DNA of 64,000 bases from Diphasiastrum complanatum (Eukaryota; Streptophyta; Lycopodiopsida; Lycopodiales; Lycopodiaceae): assembly GCA_029204225.1 (NCBI GenBank), contig CM055108.1, positions 7,621,812 to 7,685,811 of the forward strand. Direction: 5' to 3'. Positions 47,501-62,500 of this stretch are shown here, one piece after another; the first letter of the stretch is position 1, and every line of letters starts with the position of its first letter. Under the pieces are notes generated by a model, which saw only the letters and a program-made list of their open reading frames with translations, did no database searches and was not told where the DNA came from. The translations under genes were made by a program, and so were the position numbers.

Positions 47501-50500
47501 GGCAGACGAAAAGCCAAACAGCCTATTTTTGAGCAGCTTTCTCAGACAACCCCTCACTTAAGAAAAAACTTTTTAAAAGAAAGAAATTTGATAGATCTCA
47601 TCAAAATGAAGGTCCTCATAACCTCGGGTAGACGAGTTGTTTGATCAACCCGACGGGGCCAGATATTTCGGTAAGATAGATCTACGTTCGAGGTATCATC
47701 AAGTCTGTAATTAGGCGGAAAATGTCCCAAAAAAAACTTTCAGAACTCGTTACAGTCATTATGAGTTTAAGGTGATGCCGTTTGGGCTCACCAATACTCC
47801 AGTGACTTTGATGACCCTTCGATGGGCTAAATTAATGCAGGAATTTGACATGTCTATCAGATATAGAAGAGAAAAGTTCAATGCAGTGGCAGATGCTCTT
47901 AGCAGAATGCCAATGGTAAAAAGAGTTGAGTTTTACCCAATTTTGTAACGAGTTACTCAAGTCCTTGAGGGGGAAATGCAAGAGTGATCTGTATTTCTCC
48001 ACAGTTTGGAAAATAGTCCAGAAACAGAGATGTACAGACTTCTGAACCAGTTCCTAGGCCTAGGGAAGATTCATCCAAGTATACGACAACTTTCGTTGAG
48101 GATGAAGAATCCAATCATACGCTAACTTGCGTTGAGGATTATGAGTCTGTAGATCCCAAGCATACCAGTATGGTTGAGGGATCCAGTTCTCAAGGATTCA
48201 AATGGAAACAGTATTCCATTCACGATGAGTATCTACTATACAGAAACAGAATGTGTGTTCCCAACTCAGAGGATTTTAGGCACCAAGTATTGTATGAATG
48301 TCATGACAGCCCTAGTGCTAGACACCCAAGAATACAAAAGACCTATGAGCTTCTTCGTAGGCAATTCTTATGGCCCAGTATGAAAAAGGATGTCCAACAA
48401 TATGTAACCAGTGCCAGAAGTGTCAAATAAATAAAGCAGAGCATCTAAAGGCAGGAGGGTTGTTACAGCCATCAGAAATACCAGCTGGTAAATAGGAAAG
48501 TATTTCCATGGATTTCATAATAGGCCTGCCTAAGACCCAGAAGCGTCACGATGCTATATGGGTCACAGTTGACCAAAATGGCTTATTTTATTCCGAACAA
48601 ACAAACGTTAGAGCTCCAAAGTTACCAAGGTTGTTTATAGACGGGCTATTTAAATTATACGGTCTCCCTTCCGACATAGTCAATGACTGAGATAGTAAGT
48701 TTGATAAGTTTGATGGAGGTTTTTGGAGGACAGTATTCCATCATCTCCATACCAAACGAAATATGAGTACTACAAACCATCCACAGACAGACGATCAAAC
48801 AGAACGAGTGAATCAGGTGTTGGAGGATATGCTTTGTGCATACGTCAGCAAAAAGTAGACCAATTGGGCGGAATATCTTCCGATATTAGAGTTTGCACCA
48901 AACATTCAGCTACGGGATATAGCCCATTTATGTTGATGTATGGTTTTCAGCCACGCTCACCCACAACAATAGGGTTCAAACATGAAAAAGTTGAAGCAGC
49001 AAAAAACTTTTTAGAAGACCTAAGCAGCAAAAAAACCTTTTAGAAGACCTAAACAGGATCGTAGAACATGCTAAGCATAACATTAAGCAAGCCCAAGATC
49101 GAGCTAAGCAGTATGTAGATCCGCACAGACGGGATATTTGGTTCTCCGTTGGTGAGAAAGTCTTTCTTCGAGTCCCAGCTGACTCTAGAATCCTCAAAAC
49201 GGGAGTGTGTGCTAAGTTGTATCCTAGGTATTGTGATCCGTTTACCATTATTAGGAGAGTAGGCAAAGTTTCCTATGAGCTAGAACTCCCGAACAGTACT
49301 AAGTCCATCTAGTATTCCATGTTAGTCAGTTACGAAGGGCTTTAACTAGATCAGATAATCTAGTCAAAGACAATGTTCTAGTTCCCCCTGTGGATTCTCA
49401 GCAACTTTCACATGAGCCAAAAAGTATTCTCAGTTCTAAGGAGACACAAACACATCATACCCTATATCAGGAATATTTAATCAAGTGGAAGGATCAGCCA
49501 GTTGAGAATACTACTTAAGAAAGGGGCAATATACTTCGACAATTATATCCAGATTTTGTCTTAGAGGATCAAGACAACTCTTAAGCGGGAGGGAGTGTTA
49601 CGAGACCGTAACAGTACTTCTAGGTGCAACTAACCACCGGAGATAGAGGACAGTGTGAGTCAGAGCCATGCATGCATACCATGCAGGAGATATGAGGGCC
49701 AATAATGCCCATACAGATACATGCAGACGCATGCAGACACATGCATGATAGTAGGGGGCCATGCAGTCCTTAGTGATGGGCTGGGACCCCGCATGCATCA
49801 GTAACCCATGCATGCAACATGAACGGTGGGTGTCAGCAGTAACTGCCACCTACCACATCCATGCAAACTCACACTGAGCTAGGAGGGGGATTCTACAAGA
49901 GAGTGCATTGGCTGGGTGGATCAGACTAGCTTTGCCTTCTACGTGGTAACGCTATTCCTAACAATTACCCTCTTATTTAGCGTGGAGGCACGCCCATTGG
50001 GAGTTCATAGAAAGTGCTGCTCTGATTTTCATATTTAGAGCGTGGAAAATTTTTGCAACTAAAGCCCTCAGTTTTTTGTTTTCTACATTCGCTGCCCCTA
50101 CACAATTATTGCAGCCCATGGTCTCTTTTTACGAAAAGTTTCAGGCCTTATAGCATGGATGAGGTAGGCTCGTTGCAAGAAGGTTCAGCACAATAAAGAC
50201 TTTCAAGAATTTTCAGAATAAGAGAGCCAATTCCTGGGTGAATGTATTTGTCCTACAAGGGAGGGTGGGTGCAACTCTCAGAGACATTTGAATAGAAGTG
50301 TTCTGAATTTTATTTGCTGACACAAAAGTTTCCAAAAATTTCACTGTGAAGACTGGGTCCAATCCTTCTGTATTCAAAATGTCATTGACAAGCTTGATTG
50401 AGCCCTTATTCAGAGTCTTATGCCTCAAATTGTGAAACCTCTCACTTATTTTAGGACTGGCCACATCCAGCACGTGAGGTCAGCAGCTCCGCTGTACATC

Positions 50501-53500
50501 ACAAATTTCAGCAAGCTGTTTTCAATCAAAGATCATGCCCTTTCTTTATCTTGGTGATAATCCATCAGTTATCACACCATTTAATCACTGCCGTGTATAG
50601 AATCAGTAGATTTGATTTAGAGTAACGATGATGTGAAAGAGGCTGCAGTACACCTTATTGACATATTCACACAAGAAAAGAACTTTATTACAAGAATGTG
50701 TATTTGAACATGCCTTAAATAGCTCCAGGAGACAGCCTAGCATCCCACCCCACGAGTAGCTCCCAGGGTGGTTATTATAAATCATGTCCCAGCTCAAGGG
50801 TAGAAGATTAGCTTATGAGATGATCTATGGGCCTTCAGTGACCTAGACTGGCTTCTCACTTGAGCTCAAGGCCTTAAGTTTATTGTATATCCTTAGGCCC
50901 AACCTTGTCATTACTACACAGTTATATCAATTGCCCAATACTTGGAACATTGACCATTTATACGTATGCAATCAAATGATAGTAGGATGTCCTCATAATA
51001 TGCATGCAACTAGACATAATCAGCAGGGTCAATGTTATCAAACATCAAGAAAATGCTACTGAGGGCAATATAAAAATTGAAATGGAAAAGGAAAATAGAA
51101 AGAGTTCCAAAAAGTAAATTCGTCAAAAAAGAAACCGCGACTAATCAGCAATGGTGATGCTAGAAGCTTTTGAACTTGGCTTTAGAGGGAAGAAAAGAGG
51201 AAAAATTAAGATATTGTATGGAACCTTACATATAAGGAACATAGTAGCGCTTATTCTCATATAGCTAATTTGCAAAACCTAGAATATTAGAACTAGCAAG
51301 AGTTAAGTTCAAGATCGAACAATGGCCCCACTAGCACCCAAAACTGGCAAACACACTACCAAAATGTGATTCAATAAAATGATGGGCAACAAGGACACTA
51401 ATATCTGTGTTCTCTCAAAACTACCACAAAGAGTACGGAATAGATATGAATGACTGGAGAAAAGATTCCCAAAAAGGGAGAACGCTGGTGCTTCAGAGCA
51501 TCTGAAAAAATCTGAAATGTCAAACAGAACATTTGCAGGAACAAACGTAAAGCAGAGAGAGCGAGAGAGCGAGACAGAGACAGAGGAGGAGGGTCCAATT
51601 CATCCAGCACACCATTGCCTTTCCTGTAATTACCAAGTAGGCCATAGTCAAACATTCTCACTTAACATGACCTTACAAAATGCTTGAGAGAGGAAGGAAA
51701 ACCTTGACAAGCGATTGTCCAATTTCTTAATTCTGTCCTTGAATTGATCTGTAAGTTTTGCAGCAGCCTCTGATATGAAATTTGTCCCTGTCAATGGCTT
51801 CTGCTGTTTGGTTGCCCTGATAATAAAATAATCATTACCACTTATAAGCCAGACAAGTCACAGCTACTGCTTAATATTTAGTGCTTTCTCACACAAACAT
51901 CAATTAACTCCCATGTCTTAACAGTGGATCTAGAAAATAAGATTGCCAATTTTCATATGAAAAAATAAAACGTACAGGTCTGTGACATTGCAGCCATTAC
52001 TGATGTCCGTCCTGGAAGGAGAATCGTTTTGCCTACGTCTACCTTCAGCCAGCCTGCACACCTCTTCTAACATGAGTTTCGCAAGTGTAAAGGTTCCTGA
52101 TTCACGACCCTCAACAGTTGTACTCTGCATTAGTGTAGCTGGAGCTGGTGCCACAATCGTCTGCATCAGCTGTGTTGTCAATCTTAGTCTCTGCTTCGCA
52201 CGATAGGCAAACTGTACATTTGTGTCACGTGGATCCACTCCCTCATCACCCTGAAAAATCACCAAGAAGTAAATCAGAAAGAAGAAAGCTACCAAATTTA
52301 TGCTGCAATCAAAAAACAGGCAGGCACATTATCAAAAGTTTACATAAAATGTAATCAGCTTCTTGTTGAAACTATATTTATTTAAGCGATTAAAATATAT
52401 CCAAATTCACAGATTTGATATTAGAAGTCAGTGATCTCATTAGGTAAAGCTTAGAAAAAGTATACATGCAATGAAAAGGTTCAAAGGATCCATGTTAAAA
52501 CAATGATATCGAATAAACAAAACAAAAAATCTCAGCCAGCCAGCACTATTACGTCTCATCAGCACCCAAGCATAATCTGCGATCTGGGTTTCAAAAGATT
52601 CCAAATTCTACGAAGCAAATGGCAATCAATAAGGACAAATTCAAACAAAACGTCAGACAAAAATTTGCTCAAAGCAAAATCAGGGACCATAATAAGTCAG
52701 CAAGACGACCTCATTCAGAACGCCGTAAGGAACGTGTTTTGTACACCATGTGGGCACAAATACCATGTTCTGTGAGTTACCAAGAACACGTACTAAATAT
52801 AAAAAATACTAGAAACAATGCAAGCTCCTTAGCTCCCCCTGTTGAAAATCTTGATAGCACATGTTTAATTTGAAACTCTTGATAATACAGGTTTGCTAGG
52901 AAGTACACCACGGCCATAATCATCAGTTGCTGCACCAATTCTTGACATAGCATACAAAGCTTCAAATTGAGGTGAATTATGCAGGTCAGGGTAGGAGCAG
53001 CTAGATGACTTGAGGGATTCATACTGGATGCACCAACTATAAATCAACAACCCAGTTAGAAGCCAGACGTAGATGACCAGGCTGCCTTGGAAGTCGATAA
53101 AAACAGTGCACTACAATGATTAAAAGTAAGTTCATACACAAAAATAATCAACCGCCTGATAACCATATTAGAATGAAGTATTTTATCACAAAGGCAACAA
53201 ACAAGCACAGTCATGTCGGAAGATGCTGTTTTTTTCAAAGGTCCCTGTCCTTAGCAAAGTGATCGATTACATATATCTCAAAATTTCCTGGTTCTTCCCT
53301 TTCGATTTCAAAGGTAGCTTGAGGTCCTTTCCAAAAGTTCTTCAAACGAGCCTTATTGAGTTTTGGAAAATAAATGATTTCTCGTAAACACAACACCCCC
53401 CTGTTTCTTGGAAAAACAAGCAATATCATTTGCAATGAGTTCTTCTGTGCCACCAAAGCATAGTAGCATACAGCAATCACGAAGAAAAGTATGAATGGGT

Positions 53501-56500
53501 CCCATTCTCCTTGGGCCCATGCTTGCAGAAAGCATAACCCTGAAAATTATTCGATTGAGTGCATATACAAGTGTGACTGCTTACCGCTTCATCGACCGCA
53601 TATTACTATACTCAATATATGTTGCAGGATACCAAAAGAAAAAGCTTCTTCGAGATCACTTTCCTCAGAATGAAAGATTAATTCAATTCATGAAAGTCAA
53701 AAGAACATCGGTACCTTTACAAAGCCATGGATTTGTAGGCAAACATGGCTTTGAATGTTCATCTCACCTCTCAGTCTCAAAGAGTCTTTCAGGTATGGTA
53801 GCATGCACAAGAACATGTTTAGTATTTTTTGCAGATCCAGTTGATCTAGTCTACAGTACCTCACAACAACTGGTAATCCGCAGAACAGAAGTCTCAAAAT
53901 GTCTGATGAACTGAAACTTTAGGAAATTTTGGACATCCAGTTAATCTAGTCTACAGTACCTTGCAAACAACTTGTGATGTTTGATAATCCATTGAGCTAA
54001 AACTCAGTGTGGTCTCCAGCTTCTGCAGAACAAAAGTCTCAAACTCTCTGATGAACTAACTATCACAATTGCTCCCCATAACACTCAACAGGCCCATTAA
54101 GTCCGAACAACCACTCAACAAAACCCTGACCTGATTCACAAGCCATTATGATGCTTTTCACAGGGATGAAAGCTGCTGGTTTCATCAAGTGATCGACCAT
54201 CACACAAAATACATCATTAGCCTTGTTTGACCTTGAAAGATTGGTAAAAAAATCCACGGAAACGCTTTCCAATCCTGTACTGAAGATTTCAATGGATGCA
54301 ACAGTGCGATAGTTCTCAAGCATTTGCTTTATTAAGATCACATAATTTACAACTGCGAACCTAGTTCTCCAGAAAGTTTTTCATCTTTGGCCAATAAAAG
54401 TAGCTTTGTATCAAATATAAGTCCGGTATACAACAGAAGAATGGTCAAGAATGGCCCACACTTGAAGAATCATGACATTCATACAAGATTTGGCGCATGA
54501 TATTGTCATTCTCTTGAACAGACGGCTTACCATCCCAGGAAAAAAACAGGCACACTAAATCAAATCCTCACTCATCACCACCTATTGTCACTTTGTCTGT
54601 TGGGGAATCCTATAACCTACCAACACCATCAATTGAGTGCTTGCTTCCTGCATTAACTTTGTGCCATATCCAACCATAATATGAATCACTCTAGCAGAAC
54701 TTGCTAAGGTACATGTACAAGTCTGTAGACGACCTCCAAATACTAAGCAATAGCCTTATCGTCTGGTGTATTAACCTTTGTGGTTACACAAGTCTCAACC
54801 TTTTGGGTCAAAGTAACCTATGGGAAACTAACATTATCATTTATTATTTCTAACAACTATATGAGCAGGTATTTGGATGTTTCAGGACGGATGAGGGTTT
54901 TTCACAGCTGATTCGAGGTATTATAGGCGTGGAGAAAGGTTGTTCCCTCTCAGCCACACTTTTTGGACTATTAATTGATGAGTTGGAGAGAGTCATAGGA
55001 TGGTGGCCAGAGTTGTCAACTATGTAATATATTGATTTACATATTACTATACGCCGACGTGGTGTTGATGTCCCATACAGGTGAGGGGTCACAGGGGCAT
55101 CTGGATAGCCTTCATTCCTTCAATTCATGAACGGGTATAGCAATTAATACCAAGAAGACCAAGGTTATGGTCTTCAGAACCTCCAAGGCCTTCATGTAGT
55201 GACCAATATTCACTCTAGACAAGAAGCCGCTCGAAGAAGTATCTTCTTATACATACATATTTGGGGGTGTTCTTCGGCCTGTCTTTAGCATGAGGCATGC
55301 TGCTACCGCCAGGCTAAGGAAAGGTCACACCACTTCGGTCTACATAACACAAAAGACATGCAATCTTCAACCCACAAAGTCTTCAACCATCAACGTCATT
55401 GTGCATAGCATGTAGCCATGGACCAAATGCCACGACATCCCTACTGACTTCATCACCACCCAAGAGTAGGTGCATGTCACATGAATAAACATAAGTCCAC
55501 ATTAGCTTTCATATATTTGGACGAAGACCAACATATGGAGTTTCAATCACTTCTCTAGAGGTGAAGGGCAGACTCGGGAATGATGAAGGCTAGCACTAAA
55601 AAGCAACAACTTAAGTTCCTGATTCCCTATGGCAAAAAGGAACAACTACATTTCATCGCTTCAGCTTGCTCAAACCCTTGATACCTAGCATACATTTCAC
55701 TAAACTTCTATTGTTGAGACAAACTAAAGCTTAATTAGCAGAAAGAGCATGAAACAATCAGTCGGGTTGGTGACAGACAGTCCTCAAGACATTGGACAAA
55801 TATTTTCAGAAGGTAATGCTCGACCAAAAGAGGTGGCTGCATGATGATCTGGTCTTCTGATATTACCTTCTCCGGTAAACGATTAACAGTAGCAGCCCAC
55901 TGCAGCTCAGCATCACTGAAACAAGGGAAAAAGTTAGTAGAAAAGGAGCACTCAAGGCAACACCTCATTTATGAATGAATGCCAGAAAGCTTGATAAGCC
56001 TAAAAAAAAACCTGGTTGTGCGTATTGATGATGCAGGTTGAGCAATTGCTATATGCCAAGGCAAGGGAGTTGGACATTCCTTTCTGCGCTTCATGGCAAG
56101 GCTTGTGATAGTTTTGGCTGGTTTGGATGATAATCCTTGCAGATGTGTGCTTTGCTCAACATCCACAGAATTTGATCGTCCTTTGAAGCCAGAATTTATC
56201 TGATTATCAACATTTACATTTTGTTCTTCTTTGGTGCCAGAACCGATTTGACCACCAACACTTTCAGATGGTTGTAACACAGCAAAAGACTGCTCAACAA
56301 GATGTCCAGACACTGCTAAAGAAGAGCTTAAAAGCACTGGAGCCTGTTGCTTTAGCAGACTTGAGTTTTGATTTCTCTCTGAATAGCCTGATGGCAGGGC
56401 CCCTTCAGCATACATTTGTCTTTGGGAATGTTTTTGAGCAGATTCATACAAAGACTTCGGCAATGACTGTGATGGTGAGTGGCTGTGGCCTTGACTTTCA

Positions 56501-59500
56501 GCCTTGTTTTGGATAAAAGAAGCACCACTCCCTAAGCGTTGGTCACTGAACATCGTTGGTCCATGACGAGGCCTTTTAAATGGAGATGCCATAGAGGTGG
56601 GGCCAGAATGTTGATATTTTCTTACTCCAGCAAGAGGAGCAACTTGTGGTCTAGGATCCTGTGCATCATGCTGATTTGAACCTTTCAGAAAGCTGTACTC
56701 GTCTTCTATACTGCCTAGGTTTTTCCCTCCCTCCTCAGAATTTCCACTGATACTACTATGCTGCTTTTTGGTAGGTGCTGAATCCACATGACTGGCAGTG
56801 TGTAGATCTGGAACCTCTTGGCCAACATTAAGCGGCCTTTGAATCAAATTTTTTGATTGAGAATTCATATGCTGTTGAACAACTTGCAAAGCTCGAGCTT
56901 CACCTGCCATGCATGACAAGTGTGCTTGCTCTACCATTTTCATTTGCACTTTCGACGGTACCATATGAGCAACAGTGTTAACTGAGGAAGTATTCTCTTG
57001 CATAGCTGACATCCTTGTATGCCCTTGTAAAGCTGACGGTTGTACCTCCTCTCGGGCTTTTAAATGTGCCATTGGCTGCTTAAATGCATTGCCTCCAGAA
57101 TAATCTGCTGCCCTGTCATTGGACCACTTGTCTATCCTGCTACTGCTAGCATGATCAGCATGACCTACTGTAATTGGATTCTCTCTAGGGTCTAAATGCG
57201 CACTGCTCTGAGAATTCATACGCCTCTCAATTTCACGAGTGGACTGAGTGGATTTCTCGTGCATTGAACTAAGCTGTAATGTGCCCTCTCGTCTGGGTAA
57301 AGGCGCACGAAAGGACTCAAATACTCCTGGAAATTGTTTCTCTGCTGCTAAAGTGTGTCTCTGCTGTCCAGACAATGAATTCTTGAAGTTATTTAGCAAC
57401 TTTGAAAAGCGGGCATCATTTAATAGCCGAGGTTGGTGCATAGAACCAGCAGCATCTATTTTCTTTTGAGAAATATGGTCCTGACTTGCTACTGAGATAG
57501 GGACATTAGACTCTAGATTGGACTCCAAATTACTAGAGGAGTTTGCGCTAGGCCTTTCCATGAAAGTGCTCTCTTCTGCACAGCCTCTTTGAGATGCAAA
57601 ATCAAAGGACTGGTGATCTGCCGAGTCCAAATATGGTGAAGGATGAGAAACACTGGCTGAAAAGAATTGTGCAGCAGACTGTGCAGGACCTATTCTGTGA
57701 TTCCGTAACTCATTTGTCACCTCAGGACTTTGCAGAAATGGACTAGGTGTTACTGCCATTGACTGAAAAACATGTGTGACATCATGACTGGAAATTTCAC
57801 CAGACAAGTCCATTTGAGCCAGCCTTGTCTCTCCATCCTTTGATGACGCCCCATTACATGAAGCAGCTGGTAACCTGTGCCGGTGACTTTCTTTGCCTGG
57901 CCACACACTTCCATCATCTACATTCGAAGACCTGCTCAAGAGTGAAGATCTACCATTTTTAGTCAATGGAACCATATGTGATGGCTGACCAAGTCTCAGT
58001 CCAAAATGCTGAGGTGACATGGGCTGCTTTTGGCGATTTTGGGACAAATATACGTTATGGCTTATTGCTCCAGACTCAATTTGTGGACCCATGATAGGCT
58101 GCTGGTTGATTGCCATTTGTGGTGATGTACTCTCGAGTGATTCAGGCTTATTCAATAGCTGCAATGTGTTCCTGATAACAAGATATACACAACAGATCAT
58201 GCCAACTAGCAAGATAAGTGAGAACGTAATTAAATGCGATAAAATGGCAGAAAAAAGATGTCAGAGAGTTTGTCCTACCTCGACATAGACGAATACGAAG
58301 CTACAGTACTGGAATTTTGAACCCCCACAAAAACGAGCGGATCTGCTGCTGGATCATTGCCAGAAACATAGCCAAATTGATTTGCTTCTGGGGTTATTTC
58401 AGTTCTAACTGAAGTGGCCTGCAAAAGAAGAAATGGTCTCAGTAGTTAAGCTTGAAACAATCTGCATCCTACAAAATTAGGCAACTTAATACAAGGAGGG
58501 TCAAATAGCACTGGGCTTTGTCCAGCCTGAGAGACTCTCCTTGAACGCAAATATATAGAAGCAATAACAAATCAACAGGAAATACCTTTTCTTTAATTTG
58601 TGAAGGACCTATAGCATAGTGCACTTGCTTTCCAGTGATGGACTTTTGTCCATTCTGCTGGGCAAGAAGTTGCTGTACATCTGTCTCTGGTCGTAGCCTT
58701 TCATCAAAGTTTATGTTCTCTGCAGAACTAACCTCAGGATTGTAGCAACTGGAGACCAAATTTCCTGAAAGAAGAGATAACCTTGGAGGAGTCGAACCTC
58801 CAACTGAACCTGACAAATTAGGAGAATGCAGCCTGTGCTGAAGCTTTGCATGTGAATCTGAAGGGGAATGGGAGTACCTATCTTTCTGTGGACTTTCCAG
58901 CAGTGAGCATTTCATATTCATTAGTTTCTCCCTATCATCTTGCTGTTCTACCTGTGGATAGTCAGCATTGTTGCCCCCCTGTGAAATAGTCGAGAACATG
59001 GAGCCATCTCTCTGGTTCCTTCCAGAGACGTTATCGACAGCATTACTTAGAAGAAGCCTCCAAAACTGGGGATTAAATTCCTGTTTACTCGTTGCATTTT
59101 GATTGGCCCAAAGCTTTAAAGGCAACTCTTGACTCACACACATTGGATTTTGTGTATTCAGCATTCTCTCCTTTGACCTGACATCCACTCCAAAGGCTTC
59201 TAAATTAGTCCCCATATCAGAACTGTGGTTCTGAACATTAACATCAGCTTGTCCTCTTGATCTCTTTGCAATCACCTCCCTTGAGAGCTGGAAATTCTCT
59301 GCTTGCATTCTGTCTGCAACCTGAACAATCTGTGTCCTCCCCTCTAAACCTGCAGCATGGCTTTGGGATATGCCTGCAGAGGCAAAACCATCCTCGTTGT
59401 TTTGAAATGGTGAATCAACCTTGCTAAAAAGCTGCATGTTCTGAGAAATGTGACCTTGTCTTTGTCTAATCTCAGCTTTTGATACCCTACCAATAGAATG

Positions 59501-62500
59501 GTTAATTGGAAGAAAAGCCTGACCATGGAGTCCAGCATGCTGTAAGCTTTGGTCCCATGAACGACTCTGGTTCTGCCAATCCATTTCAGTTAGCTGAAAG
59601 GGACCACCATTTTGAGTTGCATCTTGGAACAGTTGCTGGTTTGGCAATTGATCATTCATTTTTTCTTCTAACTCCAAAAGGGCCTGTAGTTTGTTGTCCA
59701 AATAGACATCTGATTGGTGCAAACTACTAGCTTTCCAATTAACATGCAGCCTTTCAGTTGAATCAGCAAGGGGAAAGGAATTTTCAGTTTGTAGGCTATT
59801 TTGCTCCTGCAAAAGTCTGCTTTCAGAAAATTGCTGCTCATCTTCTGACTTACTTACTATCTGAGAATTATGTTGTTGGAGATTGTACTCACTTCCATCA
59901 ACAGACTGCCTTCCATCAAAATCAGTAAATAAGCGCAGGGTGCTTCCAGAGAGTGGGCTACCATTCTGTAGGCTCAAGTCATTCCAAACACCCTGTTCTT
60001 TTATGCCAGGACCTGGCTGATGTGAATTTCCTGATTGGAATTGAGTTTCTTGCATTTGCACGTTACTCCAGCTATTTGACCCTCCAAGTTCCATATGTGT
60101 GGAATTCATAGCCTCATCATGCCGAGGGGACAGGTTATGCATACCCTGGACACTCCAACTACCTTGTTTCATGGTAGTCTTGTTTAAAGTGTCTGCTCCA
60201 GTTGAATGGGATCTAACTTTTTGCAAGTCTTTACTTTGGTTTCCTAAAAGTAGCTCACTACATGACTGGGGGGAATTAATCTTTTCATAGATTTCTTGAC
60301 TCTCAAAATGGCTGCCAAGCATGGATGATTGACTGGAATCTCGAGGATTACTTTGCGGGAAAAATGACACTTGTGTCTCCCCTTCATGACCAACCCCAGC
60401 CCAGTTTTGCTGTCTTGTTGAATAATCTACCAATTGAGAAGATGATTGGAGGTCATTGTCATAGTAGCTGTTCATGTTCTTTGCTTCATTTGCAGACTGA
60501 AGACATGTGTCCTGTGCGATTTGCCCAAAGGGAAACTCACCAGAGAGTTGGAGCTTGTCTCTTTGGGAATCATCATAGGAACTATTTCTGCCAAGTGATA
60601 CTCCCAGGTAAGCAGGTGGCCCTATATTGGGATCATAAGAGGCTTGTCTGTTCACCATAGGACCATCAATAGTTTGCTTTTCTATGCCACCATAATGGTA
60701 GTCTGTGTCAGCTTGTGCATTAGGTAAGGTGTTTGCTGTCTGCACAATGCCATCATCTCTTCTGTTTTTATAAGAATAATTAATAAGAGGGGAATTTACT
60801 GGTGATGCTTTCGGAGCTAGTTGTTGCCATGATATGCCAGCTCCTGGAGGAAGACTTTTGGTGTCACCTTGCATAGAAGATAAGCTAGTTAATGGCCACT
60901 GCACATTGCTCGAAGCATTCTGAGGCTGGTACAGATACGGTTGGTAGGGAGACTGCCAGCTTTCAGCTCCAGCTTTCAGGTGGTCTTGTTCTTGTGAAAA
61001 CTGGGTGCTGAAACCTTGATTGTGAGAAGCCAACAGCAATTGCAATTGTTGCTGCCCTGACAGCTGAGAATGCTGTTGTAGCTGCAAAATTAGCTGCTGT
61101 CTGTGCATTTCTTGTATATATTGCTGATAGAGGATGTGCTGCTGCCAATATTGAGCTGTTTCAAACTCTGGCTGTTGTCCAAAGCCTCCTTGTAAGTTAG
61201 CCTTAGGGAAAAGTTGGCCACCCAGAACGTCGTAATTCTGAGAAGGCTGCTCTTGTGGCATGACCTCTTGATTCAGACCAGACGACTTCATATGTTGAAC
61301 ATGATTGTACATCACATTTTGCCCTCTAGGTCTTGATTCATCTACTCGTTCCTTTTCAACAGAGGAAGCATCACCTTTTTCAAATTGAGTTGCCGAACTC
61401 GAGAACAACCCTTCAAAATTTAAAGGCTGACTACGAGGTTGGCTCCTTATGACAGTAGGATTAGAACTTGACTGGAAACTTTGCAAACTTATTCCTTTAT
61501 TAGAGAACCGCTCGCTTTCCGATGATTGTTTCCCTGAAGCAGCAAGGAAGGAATGTGTCACTTTCAGAGAGGCATCATTGTTTGCAGGCTGAGAGCTTAT
61601 ACCAGAACTGCTTTGAAAGCTTAAATGGTTGCTTGATTCATGATTACGCAGTCTATTTCCAATCCAATTCCTTGCATTAGGAGCCTCTGACTTATATGGC
61701 ATCTGGTAACCCCGTTCGGTCTGATCGTTCCGACTGTTCATTCCAAGCCAAGGCAAATGTGGCACAGATGCCGATGTTGCCTGTTCTTGTGTAATTTGGG
61801 TCGGCTCAAAGAAGTCGTGAACTTCCGCTGTTTCATCAAGAGAAGAGGGCATCTGCATTTGTGCCCGCTCTATTGCCTGATTGGAACAAACATGAGCATT
61901 TGAAACTGGTCTGTGAGCTTCAACTGGGAATTGCAGATGAGATGATGGCAACCCTAGATTGAAATTTCCTGCCTGTTCCACAAAACAAGTCAGTAAATGG
62001 CGTACCATAATTTCTGAGAAGTTCAACTTTCTAATATAAACATGATAAATAGCAGCTAAGCAGTAAAAGATTTTGCACCCTTCACAGGGGGGAAAGAGTG
62101 TGGGTCAGTCATGACCATGTAAACACATAAGTGAAAAAAAGCCTTCGCTTAAAGAAATACCAACAAAAAATTCAGCCAACGACTGTCAGGTAATGCAATA
62201 TTTCTAGTACTCTGCTACCAGGTTTACAAAATGGTCATGTTATTAACTTTGCAAATGAGACTTGGAAAAGTTTAATAAATCCAAACTCCACTGCAATGTG
62301 CATGATGGAAGCACAAACACGTAACATAGAAGAACAACAAACAGGCAGAAACATGCCAAAAATCTTTGCAAAATGTGCAGATGGGCCTACCACAAACTGA
62401 ATCATAATAACAGTGGTAAAGCAAGGCAGGGATCTTGAAAGCACATTGCTTAACAGAACATCATATATGAGTGATAATATCCTCGTATTTTAGCCTTTAT

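Larger units (their letters stand above)
35510..51702 (-). other. 16,193-bp terminal intron packed with retroelements
   Basis: This is the intron between the last two coding exons. Element-free flanks (35510-36861 and about 50100-51702) surround a nested stack: TRIM-like element plus hAT insert, copia remnant A (+), copia B (-) and gypsy remnant (+). No coding exon of the host gene is needed inside, because the split Arg codon and reading phase are satisfied by direct joining. Confidence 0.75.
52251..55866 (-). other. 3.6-kb intron with transposon remains
   Basis: This intron of the dentin sialophosphoprotein-like gene holds a gypsy integrase trace, a LINE reverse-transcriptase trace, and a diverged local duplication (about 53833-53915 and 53932-54060, sharing TCTAGTCTACAGTACCT and CTGATGAACT). 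No host exon was detected inside. Confidence 0.6.
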
